Source: Flavobacterium sp. UBA7665
Lineage (GTDB): Bacteria > Bacteroidota > Bacteroidia > Flavobacteriales > Flavobacteriaceae
Reading direction: 5' to 3'
Assembly: GCA_002483285.1 (NCBI GenBank)
Contig: DLHP01000043.1
Location: forward strand, 62,001 to 126,000
Length of the DNA: 64,000 nt
Shown here piece by piece: positions 27,127 through 33,757 of the stretch (positions within the stretch are counted from its first letter, which is position 1; every line of letters begins with the position of its first letter). The position numbers and the translations under genes are program-made. Below the pieces are notes generated by a model. That model searched no databases. It was given only the letters and a program-made list of their open reading frames with translations, and was not told where the DNA came from.

Positions 27127-28542
27127 TCAGTTCGCTATTTTTTTGATCATTCCATTGAAAATGAAGAAATGGAATGGCAATACTACGTACCAATACAAGC
27201 GTCCTGGCAAACCCAACGGACGGAAAGTCGCAGTCTGGTGGATGGTATTCGATTCCATCCTGAATTCGAGCCAAGCTTCGCCGGGCAACTTCATCTCGGC
27301 ATACAGCAACAGCCGTTTTTCCTCGCGGCTCGCATAGATCACGCGCCAAAAATCGAGCGATTCACCCACGGCAATCTCTGATTTGTTCTTGCGCCCGCGC
27401 TGCAAACCCACGCCACCGAAAAGCTTGTCGATAAACCCGCGAAACTCCCAAAGCCAATGCCCGTAATACCAACCCGATTCACCGCCGATGGCAAAAATGC
27501 GGTCGAGTGCGCGTTGCGGATCTTGGGTCTCGATGGATTTCTTATCGGTAAAGGTGCCAAACTCGGGAACCTGGATGTACTCTGAAAATGCCCGGTCAAA
27601 AACCGGCATGCCCAGCGCGTCTTTCCAACTCGACAATACTAGGTTTTGCTCGATTTTGTCGAACGCGATTTGTATCGCCTCTTTGTAACTGATTAGACGG
27701 ATGTGGAGCCTATCGGCCAGGTCATTGGGCTCGGCCACCACATCCACTTTCATGCTTTCTACAAGGTTCTTGGCGAGCGGATAAGAGGTAGAGGTCACAA
27801 AATACAACCAATACGACGATAGTTTGGGCGTCATCACGGGAACGGTAATGATCCAGCGTTTCAATCCACGGACTTGGGCAAATTGCAACAACATCTGCTT
27901 ATAGGTCAAGGTGTCGGGGCCATAAATATCAAAATGCTGGTCGTAACAATCCTCGCGAAACAGCACGCCCGACAAGAACTGGATCACATTGCGGATGGCC
28001 ACCGGTTGGCAACGTGTGTACAGCCATTTGGGCGCCACCATCACGGGCAATTTTTCGGCGAGGTCACGGATGATTTCGAACGAAGCGCTACCAGAACCTA
28101 CGATGATTCCCGCGCGAAGTACCGTAGTAGGGACGCTTCCTGCGGCGAGGATGTCCTCAACATTCTTGCGCGATGCCAAATGTTTAGACAAATCGGCATC
28201 ATTGACAATTCCGCTGAGATAAATCAGTTGCCTTGCGGAGGTACGATCGATACGTTCAATAAAGTTTTTCGCTGCCTGTTGCTCGAGCGCATCGAAAGCG
28301 CCGTCGGTTCCCATAGAATGTACAAGGTAATAGGCCGCGTCGATGTCGTTGGGGATTTTGGCGAGCGATTCCATCTTGAGCAAATCGGTCTCGATCACAC
28401 TCACGCCAGTCGATTGGTATTTCCTGAGATCGATTCTATTCACATCACGCACACAGCACACCACCTGATGCCCCTGCTCGAGTAAAGCGGGCAAAAGTCG
28501 TTGGCCGATGTAGCCGTTGGCGCCTGTGAGTAGAATCTTCAT
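27127..28542 (-). CDS. SDR/NmrA-like NAD(P)-binding protein with C-terminal DUF2867 domain
   Basis: A 471-residue two-domain protein. The N-terminal half is an atypical short-chain reductase fold (ILLTGANGYIGQRLLPALLE, then AYYLVHSMGTDGAFD and LIYLSGIVN, TVLRAGIIVGSGSASFEII). The C-terminal part is DUF2867-like (GESLDFWRVIYASREEKRLLLYAEMK in part, LPGEAWLEFRM, YWYVVLPFHFFIF). Substrate unknown. Homologues often accompany light- or oxidative-stress genes, which fits the neighbours. It begins 1 base after the stop of the upstream SDR gene, so the two form an operon. It faces crtY tail to tail. Confidence 0.8.
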   Translation of the reverse strand: MKILLTGANGYIGQRLLPALLEQGHQVVCCVRDVNRIDLRKYQSTGVSVIETDLLKMESLAKIPNDIDAAYYLVHSMGTDGAFDALEQQAAKNFIERIDRTSARQLIYLSGIVNDADLSKHLASRKNVEDILAAGSVPTTVLRAGIIVGSGSASFEIIRDLAEKLPVMVAPKWLYTRCQPVAIRNVIQFLSGVLFREDCYDQHFDIYGPDTLTYKQMLLQFAQVRGLKRWIITVPVMTPKLSSYWLYFVTSTSYPLAKNLVESMKVDVVAEPNDLADRLHIRLISYKEAIQIAFDKIEQNLVLSSWKDALGMPVFDRAFSEYIQVPEFGTFTDKKSIETQDPQRALDRIFAIGGESGWYYGHWLWEFRGFIDKLFGGVGLQRGRKNKSEIAVGESLDFWRVIYASREEKRLLLYAEMKLPGEAWLEFRMESNTIHQTATFRPLGLPGRLYWYVVLPFHFFIFNGMIKKIAN

Positions 28543-28543
28543 A

Positions 28544-29242
28544 TTATTTTTGTATGGTTCCGAGTCCGCCGTTGATGCCGAGCACCTGTCCGGTCATCCA
28601 ATGGGCGTCGCGCAGCAGGAAAAGTGCGGTGTTGGCGATATCTTCAACCGTGCCGATTTTCTTGAGCGGATGCCGGTCTGAATTGGCCGTGCGTTTGGCG
28701 TCGGAGTTGAGCAATTGTGCGGCCAAAGGCGTATCGGTCAGCGAAGGCGCGATGCAATTCACACGAATCCGTGGGGCGAGCTCGGCAGCCAGGGCGCGCG
28801 TCATGCCTTCTACGGCGGCTTTAGAAATCGATACGACCACATGGTAAGGCAAACCCGTCGTAGCCGCCACCGAACTAAACAACACCACCGACGGGTTCAC
28901 CGCTTGCTTGAGGTTGTTGCTGTATTGCTGGACGAACAAAAACGACGAGACGACATTGAGCCGCAAATCGTTCATGAGGTCGTTTTCGCGGATTTGCTGC
29001 AAACCTTTTAGGTTGATGCTGCCTGGGCAATACACGAGGCCGGCAAGTGGTGCTGCTATTTCGGGCAAAGGTGCGGCGGTCGAGAAATCGTGCGCAACGA
29101 AACGGTACGAGGCGTGCGATTCAAGTTCGCCTGGTGTGCGACTCATGCCGATGACGCGATTCCCGTGGGCAATAAGTTGTTTGGCAAGCTGTAACCCGAT
29201 GCCGCTACTGGCACCGGCAATCAGGTAAGTATTCGTTTCCAT
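28544..29242 (-). CDS. SDR-family protein lacking the catalytic tyrosine
   Basis: A 232-residue classical short-chain dehydrogenase fold: cofactor loop IAGASSGIGLQLAKQLI, NAG-equivalent region GLVYCPGSIN, catalytic-Ser strand SVVLFSSVAATTG and the cofactor Lys in VVSISKAAVEGMTRALAAEL. The Tyr of the usual YxxxK motif is Val here (VSISK), so normal hydride-transfer chemistry is doubtful. The rest of the fold, including NCIAPSLTDTPLA, is intact. It may be a non-catalytic or altered-mechanism member. Cotranscribed with the DUF2867 gene. Confidence 0.82.
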   Translation of the reverse strand: METNTYLIAGASSGIGLQLAKQLIAHGNRVIGMSRTPGELESHASYRFVAHDFSTAAPLPEIAAPLAGLVYCPGSINLKGLQQIRENDLMNDLRLNVVSSFLFVQQYSNNLKQAVNPSVVLFSSVAATTGLPYHVVVSISKAAVEGMTRALAAELAPRIRVNCIAPSLTDTPLAAQLLNSDAKRTANSDRHPLKKIGTVEDIANTALFLLRDAHWMTGQVLGINGGLGTIQK

Positions 29243-29256
29243 GGGGAGCTGTTAAA

Positions 29257-29294
29257 TTAAAAAAAGAAAGGGGAATCAAATTGACGCCCCTTTC
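29257..29294 (-). terminator. Terminator after the FAS1 gene (minus strand)
   Basis: AGAAAGGGG (29264-29272) pairs with CCCCTTTCT (29286-29294); read on the minus strand the stem is followed by a run of T residues. It separates the FAS1 gene from the downstream SDR pair, which may rely on read-through or its own promoter. Confidence 0.7.
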
Positions 29295-29313
29295 TGCCTA
29301 CTAAACCAAATAA

Positions 29314-30294
29314 TTATAAATTGGGCAACAAAACTTTGTCGAGGACGTGTACTACGCCGTTAGACGCTTGCACATCGGTGGCTACGATATTAGAAACGCG
29401 GCCGTTGAAATCGGTAATTTTAGCGCCGCCTGTGAGGCCGATGGTAAAACTGCCGCCTTCAAAAGTCGTTACCGACTGGTTGTTGGTGAGATCAGCCGCC
29501 AGAACATTCGCTCCGGTCACAACGTGGTATTTTAAGGTAGATTCGAGTGTGGCTTGTGGCACATCGGCAAGGCTAGCTAACCCTAGTTCTGTAAGCAAGC
29601 TCACAAAAGCACTGTTCTTTGGAGCGAAAACCGTAAAAGGAGAGCTCGCGGTTCCTGAAAGGATACCCACGAAATCGGGCTGATCACCTCTGGTAAGCGC
29701 CTGTACAAGGATTGAAAAATCAGGGTTGGCCAATGCATGGTTGACTACGGTTGGCAAACCGATTACGCCGTTTACTACGTGAATTACGCCGTTGTCGGCC
29801 AATAGATCGGCAGTAGTTACAGTAGCGCCGCCATTATCCAAACCTCCATTGAGAACCACACCCGAAGCGGTGTTGACAAACATACTCAAAGTGTTGGTAG
29901 AAGATGCGCCGCCTTTGGCCAAAGTTTTTACATAACCGGTAGACAATTGTGAAGAAGTCACGGCACCAGAAACCACGTGGTTCAACAGAACTTCTTTTAG
30001 TGCAGCAACCGGAACTTGATTGACATTATCATACCCGTTGTCTTCGAGGAACGCAGAAAATGCGGCGTTGGTTGGCGCAAAAACGGTGTAAGGCCCTTGT
30101 CCGTCGAGGGTAGCAGCCAATCCGGCGCGGCCGAGTGCGCTAACCAAGATGGTGAAATCGCTGTTGCGTGACGCGATGTCGGTGATAGAATTCCCTGCAA
30201 CCGGAATAATCGGATCGTCGTCATCTCCGCACGAAGCGATAGAGACGGTCAGGAATAGAAACAATAAAGCCTTGAAGTACATTTGTGTTTTCAT
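29314..30294 (-). CDS. FAS1 (fasciclin) domain lipoprotein
   Basis: A 326-residue lipoprotein (signal LLFLFLTVSIASC, lipid Cys about residue 22, followed by an acidic GDDDD stretch typical of surface-exported Bacteroidetes lipoproteins). Two FAS1 domains follow, each with the H1/H2 motifs: GPYTVFAPTNAAFSAFL and VIHVVNGVI in the first, SPFTVFAPKNSAFVSLL and VVHVLDKVLLPN in the second. FAS1 proteins mediate adhesion; some bind carotenoids. Its promoter region holds five TTGTTTAA-type boxes shared with crtI, suggesting co-regulation with pigment synthesis. Confidence 0.9.
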   Translation of the reverse strand: MKTQMYFKALLFLFLTVSIASCGDDDDPIIPVAGNSITDIASRNSDFTILVSALGRAGLAATLDGQGPYTVFAPTNAAFSAFLEDNGYDNVNQVPVAALKEVLLNHVVSGAVTSSQLSTGYVKTLAKGGASSTNTLSMFVNTASGVVLNGGLDNGGATVTTADLLADNGVIHVVNGVIGLPTVVNHALANPDFSILVQALTRGDQPDFVGILSGTASSPFTVFAPKNSAFVSLLTELGLASLADVPQATLESTLKYHVVTGANVLAADLTNNQSVTTFEGGSFTIGLTGGAKITDFNGRVSNIVATDVQASNGVVHVLDKVLLPNL

Positions 30295-30305
30295 AACATT
30301 GATTT

Positions 30306-30397
30306 TTGTTTAATTAAGATTGTTTTGTTTAATTAATTTGAGACGAAGTTAAACAAAACATTTTATTGTTTAACAATTTTAAGAAAACGTTAAACAA
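30306..30397 (-). promoter_or_regulatory. Cluster of five TTGTTTAA/TTAAACAA boxes upstream of FAS1 gene
   Basis: Boxes at 30306-30313, 30325-30332, 30349-30356, 30366-30376 (near-palindrome TTGTTTAACAA) and 30390-30397, with a partial sixth just after. Two of them match the crtI-promoter boxes over 11 and 13 bases. The number and mixed orientation suggest cooperative binding by an oligomeric regulator. Confidence 0.55.
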
Positions 30398-30427
30398 TGT
30401 TAAATGATTGAATCCATGTAATTTGGA

Positions 30428-30805
30428 CTACAAATGCGCCTTTATCAGCGTTGACAGGTCGTTGTAATCGGATGGCTTTTTTAGAAAATGTTCAACGCCG
30501 AGTGTAGTGGCTTGGGCTATTATCGCATGGGCATCGCTGGTGGATAGGATGATGACGGGAATATCCGAGAGGTGCGCAGCCGTTCTGAGTTGTGACACAA
30601 ATTCGGGCGCGTTCATGGTAGTAATGTAATAATCGAGCAGGATGACATCGGGTGTCACTTCTTTCTTGCCCAAAGTATGGAGTGCCTCGATTGGGTTGTG
30701 CGATTTGAAATAGCTTCCAGGATCGGGAATGGCAGCGATAATCTCCGAAATCATCCGACAGTCGTCCTCGTCATCGTCTACATGGAAAATCGTCTTGTAC
30801 TTCAT
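30428..30805 (-). CDS. Single-domain response regulator (receiver only)
   Basis: A 125-residue CheY-like receiver. ATG 30805 (MKYKTIFHVDDDEDD) places the acidic pocket at the N-terminus as usual. The phospho-acceptor Asp is in DVILLDYYI (about residue 60), the Ser/Thr switch in VIILSTSD and the conserved Lys in FLKKPSD. There is no output domain. No histidine kinase is adjacent. It belongs to the small-receiver type that in Flavobacteria often follows hybrid or phytochrome-like kinases; its partner is not visible. Confidence 0.88.
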   Translation of the reverse strand: MKYKTIFHVDDDEDDCRMISEIIAAIPDPGSYFKSHNPIEALHTLGKKEVTPDVILLDYYITTMNAPEFVSQLRTAAHLSDIPVIILSTSDAHAIIAQATTLGVEHFLKKPSDYNDLSTLIKAHL

Positions 30806-30963
30806 GGCTGCTGTTTTGGTGCCTGAGACTTCGGCGTTGCTTAGAATCTGCCGTGTTTCCCTTATTTTTATCGGTATCATAAAATTACCAAAGCCTTTCG
30901 GGACCGCCCGTTGAACAACTATTAAAATAAGGCTGTCTTACACACCTTTAACATAAGGCCAAT

Positions 30964-30992
30964 AAAAAACCCGCCTAACCAAGCGGGTTTTT
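30964..30992. terminator. Bidirectional terminator
   Basis: AAAAACCCGC and GCGGGTTTTT pair across a short loop with A and T runs on the two sides. It lies just beyond the stop of the small membrane protein read on the minus strand. Confidence 0.85.
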
Positions 30993-31011
30993 CTTCACAA
31001 AGCATCGGGTT

Positions 31012-31302
31012 CTAGCCCGCAAAATTGATAACCGCAACCAGCAGGTTGATCCCGATGCTCCAGAGCAGCAGATTGAAAACCACCTTGGGTTTCTGCTGGC
31101 TCAAAATCGAACCATTATAAGACACACTCAGTGCAACGACGAGAAACAATTGCAGCATCTGCAATAGCCCCGCGCCGTTTTCGAGGACTGCCATGGCGGC
31201 AATGCCCCCGATACAACTCTGCACCAAAACACCTAATGTACTTCCGGCAAAAAAGCCGTGTTCGAACTGTCCGTAAATTTTTTCGTAAGTGCTCATACCC
31301 AT
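31012..31302 (-). CDS. Small integral membrane protein, unknown function
   Basis: A 96-residue protein with three hydrophobic segments (GVLVQSCIGGIAAMAVL, LLQMLQLFLVVALSVSYN, LLLWSIGINLLVAVINFAG). No family is recognised. A second ATG two codons in is an equally good start. It ends in a strong terminator and is divergent from the hypothetical gene at 31481; the space between contains the second TGACAATTGTCA palindrome. Confidence 0.65.
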   Translation of the reverse strand: MGMSTYEKIYGQFEHGFFAGSTLGVLVQSCIGGIAAMAVLENGAGLLQMLQLFLVVALSVSYNGSILSQQKPKVVFNLLLWSIGINLLVAVINFAG

Positions 31303-31351
31303 CGTTTTAAAATTATGAAGTAAAATTAATAGCCCTCCAAAACATAAAACA

Positions 31352-31363
31352 TGACAATTGTCA
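31352..31363. promoter_or_regulatory. Perfect 12-bp palindrome TGACAATTGTCA (copy 2)
   Basis: Identical to the palindrome at 1720-1731. It sits in the divergent intergenic space between the small membrane protein and the hypothetical gene at 31481, where an operator could act on both. Confidence 0.35.
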
Positions 31364-31480
31364 GGTTCACCAAAAAACCGCCGAATTGTGTAATCCTTAG
31401 CGTTTTAAACACAAATCCTTCTTTGTAAATTGCAGCAACCGCGCCACCCACCAAAAGCCGCGACCTAAAACCACCAAGCC

Positions 31481-31783
31481 ATGAACGAGCATTTCAAAAC
31501 CATCACCGACGCCCTGATCCTCGAGGGATTTCCTGAGCTCACCGACAAACTCGCCTCACGCGGCCAAACGGTAGACTACAACATCACGCCCTACTCGCTC
31601 AACACCAAACTGAGTTTTAGGTTTGACAACCTCGCCCACTTCATAGAGTTCCTGAACATCCACAACCCCGAAGACGTAAGTGATAAGGAAGCGCTGCTTA
31701 AGGCCAAACTCATGGAAGTGGATTTGGATTCTGAGGGTTTCTTTTGGGTGAATTTTTTTGGGAAGAAGGAGGCGGAGATGTAA
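31481..31783 (+). CDS. Hypothetical cytosolic protein
   Basis: A 100-residue soluble, mixed alpha/beta protein with no signal peptide or recognised motif (MNEHFKTITDALILEG, LSFRFDNLAHFIEFLNIHN). Base composition resembles the chromosome to its left and not the AT-rich island that follows at about 31.8 kb. No operon partner. Coding status is supported by codon use and a clean frame only. Confidence 0.6.
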   Translation: MNEHFKTITDALILEGFPELTDKLASRGQTVDYNITPYSLNTKLSFRFDNLAHFIEFLNIHNPEDVSDKEALLKAKLMEVDLDSEGFFWVNFFGKKEAEM

Positions 31784-31873
31784 TTTTCAAACAAGTCTTC
31801 TAAAGCTTTATTAGAATTGACGCCCCGTTTAATTTGATAAATATACTGGTAAAAAAATGAGCAGAATCATATC

Positions 31874-32344
31874 TCAAAGGTTAATCTGAAATTGTATTCT
31901 CCTTGTCTTGATTCGTTGTTCTAGCTCCTCTAGATTGAGCAACACAAACGACGGGCAACTTTCGTTCAAGCAGACAAAACAAAACCTAAATCTCGAGCCT
32001 AAAATTTTCCCGAAATTGAATTCATTTTCGGTGGCTCCAAAAAAGAAGCCTTTTGGATTTTCAGGCAGGCATTTTTTTGTTGTTTTCAGTTCAACTAAAA
32101 TTATGTCTTCTAAATAGGTTTCAATAAAGTTAGAGTCGGCAATCTTACCGACCATTTCAGGTACATAAATCAAATCAAACGCTTGAAGATATCGATGTTC
32201 TATTTGCAATAAATCTAACAATTTCCTTTTGGTAATTAGATCTATTTTAAAAAATCCGGTCGTGTTTTCAATAAGGTAATTTACGCCTTCCTTTTCAGTG
32301 ACGTTGTTGGACAATGTCAAGGTAAATGAGTGTTTTCTTGACAT
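31874..32344 (-). CDS. DUF3883-like PD-(D/E)xK nuclease, probable restriction-type endonuclease
   Basis: A 156-residue protein. Residue D57 in FDLIYVP and E85-L86-K87 in ILVELKTTKK match the acidic and ExK positions of a PD-(D/E)xK nuclease core. The part after that (FFFGATENEFNFGKILG, RFRFCFVCL) follows the DUF3883 pattern, a domain common in restriction and defence proteins. It shares 1 base with the stop/start of the upstream XRE controller, so the two are translationally coupled. The genes are clearly AT-richer than their neighbours, consistent with horizontal transfer. No specificity can be inferred. Confidence 0.7.
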   Translation of the reverse strand: MSRKHSFTLTLSNNVTEKEGVNYLIENTTGFFKIDLITKRKLLDLLQIEHRYLQAFDLIYVPEMVGKIADSNFIETYLEDIILVELKTTKKCLPENPKGFFFGATENEFNFGKILGSRFRFCFVCLNESCPSFVLLNLEELEQRIKTRRIQFQINL

Positions 32345-32610
32345 TACTTTTCAGTTTTTGTTTGATAGTTTTTATATGATTCCGGATTTTGCGATTTGAA
32401 GTTTAACAGTTCCGAAAGATTCAATTCAAATACTTTTGCAAACACAGCCATATTGGACAACGAGATATTGCGTTCTCCTCTTTCAATCATTCCGATATAT
32501 GTTCTATGGAAACCGGTTAAGAATGATAACTTTTCTTGACTATAATTTCTATCAGACCGAAGCTGTTTGATTCTTTCGCCGAATTCATTTAAGAGAAATT
32601 CATTTGTCAT
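32344..32610 (-). CDS. XRE-family regulator, controller (C)-protein-like
   Basis: An 88-residue single-domain helix-turn-helix protein (GERIKQLRSDRNYSQEKLSF, then HRTYIGMIERGERNISLSNM, abridged as two helices about residues 13-60). Size and layout match the controller proteins of type II restriction systems. ATG 32610 is used; one codon upstream is a TTG. A -7 box ends 4 bases before the ATG, so the mRNA is probably leaderless, a known feature of C genes. Coupled to the nuclease gene (TAATG overlap). Confidence 0.83.
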   Translation of the reverse strand: MTNEFLLNEFGERIKQLRSDRNYSQEKLSFLTGFHRTYIGMIERGERNISLSNMAVFAKVFELNLSELLNFKSQNPESYKNYQTKTEK

Positions 32611-32614
32611 CAAA

Positions 32615-32651
32615 CAAAACTATACTTATTGTATGTGTCGAACAACCGACA
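32615..32651 (-). promoter_or_regulatory. Controller-gene promoter with upstream inverted repeat
   Basis: On the minus strand TAGTTTTG (32615-32622) fits TAnnTTTG and abuts the controller ATG. About 14 bases further upstream TGTCG (32636-32640) and CGACA (32647-32651) form an inverted repeat with a 6-base spacer, suitable for a dimeric XRE controller. The same 120-base gap must also drive vsr on the other strand. Confidence 0.5.
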
Positions 32652-32730
32652 ATACGTATCAATAGTTGGCTTTGGGATGTCGCGTTACCGTTATTTGCAA
32701 TTCCCAGAATCCACCATAAAATGAAATGAA

Positions 32731-33252
32731 ATGGACAAATTCACAAAAGAACAACGATCCAAACTCATGGGTAAAATCCGCGCCAAAAATACCAAGGCGG
32801 AGGTTCGACTAGCAACAACGCTTTGGCGACGGGGTAATCGCTATCGCAAACACGATAAATCCATTTTCGGCACACCAGATTTGTCTTTTAAAAAATATCG
32901 CATCGCTATTTTCGTTGACGGCGAATTTTTTCACGGAAAGAATTGGGACATTCAAGAAAAGAGACCAAAATCAAACAGTGAATTCTGGAAGAAAAAAATT
33001 GAGCGCAACATCCAACGCGATTGCGAAGTAAACGACTATTTGGTTAAGCATGGCTGGACTGTTCTTCGCTTTTGGTCAGAAGACATCCGAAAAAATCTTT
33101 TCAAAATCGTAAACAAGATTGAATCCCAAATAAAAGACCGGGAAAACCTCATCAACTACAAATCGAAGACTATTGCATTACCGTCAGGAAACTACCTACA
33201 ATCTGATGATTTACTATATGCAGCCGAGCCGACGACCAACTATAAAAAGTAG
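32731..33252 (+). CDS. vsr: Very short patch repair (Vsr) endonuclease
   Basis: A 173-residue Vsr-family nuclease, which nicks DNA 5' of T:G mismatches left by deamination of 5-methylcytosine. Signatures: FTKEQRSKLMGKIRAKNTKA, FGTPDLSFKKYRIAIFVDGE (metal-binding Asp in PDL), FFHGKNW, FWKKKIERNIQRD and GWTVLRFWSEDI. The Zn-binding Cys of the E. coli enzyme (HGCFWH) is absent, being DGEFFHG here, as in a recognised Bacteroidetes subgroup. Vsr genes usually sit beside a cytosine-5 methyltransferase; none is found here. Divergent from the controller and nuclease pair. Confidence 0.88.
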   Translation: MDKFTKEQRSKLMGKIRAKNTKAEVRLATTLWRRGNRYRKHDKSIFGTPDLSFKKYRIAIFVDGEFFHGKNWDIQEKRPKSNSEFWKKKIERNIQRDCEVNDYLVKHGWTVLRFWSEDIRKNLFKIVNKIESQIKDRENLINYKSKTIALPSGNYLQSDDLLYAAEPTTNYKK

Positions 33253-33344
33253 ACTCCCCCAATCTTACAACATTTCCCCCAAATTCCAAAACACCCCCAA
33301 CCCCAAATCACCCGTCATTTGCATAAACTAAATCCTAACTGTTT

Positions 33345-33692
33345 ATGTCTTCCCTTTCCACATTGCCCGAAAATCCCTATTTCTCTGTTACCAACGATAT
33401 GCTTACCGTACATTGTCACAAAAAGACCATCCGCCTCAACGTGGCCGACATCAAAAAAATGTACCTCAAGAAAAATTCCAACTACTGGCACCAACTTGTA
33501 GGTCATTTGCTCGCAGCACCAAGCAATGTCTATGACCTGCACATCCAAACCCAGGATAGCGGTGTGTGCATCACGATCAATCCGCTTGAACGATACTATT
33601 TCATCAAGCTCATCGCCCACCTGCGACTCGAAAGAAAATCCGGCGGCATCAAGCAACCCGTCAAACGCCCGTATTACGTTGGCGTCGCTTAA
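33345..33692 (+). CDS. Hypothetical cytosolic protein
   Basis: A 115-residue soluble protein without signal peptide. It has alternating hydrophobic strands (YFSVTNDMLTVHCHKKTIRL, VYDLHIQTQDSGVCITIN) and an amphipathic helix (LERYYFIKLIAHLRLER), which could be a PH-like or small sensor fold, but no family is recognised. A strong bidirectional terminator follows. It marks the return to normal base composition after the AT-rich island. Confidence 0.6.
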   Translation: MSSLSTLPENPYFSVTNDMLTVHCHKKTIRLNVADIKKMYLKKNSNYWHQLVGHLLAAPSNVYDLHIQTQDSGVCITINPLERYYFIKLIAHLRLERKSGGIKQPVKRPYYVGVA

Positions 33693-33710
33693 TAAACTGA
33701 ATTGAAAAAG

Positions 33711-33741
33711 AAAAAGCCGTATCGTTGGATACGGCTTTTTT
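33711..33741. terminator. Bidirectional terminator
   Basis: AAAAAGCCGTATC pairs with GATACGGCTTTTT around a GTTG loop. It serves the convergent hypothetical gene and the L,D-transpeptidase gene. Confidence 0.9.
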
Positions 33742-33757
33742 ATTTCCTAAAACTGCT

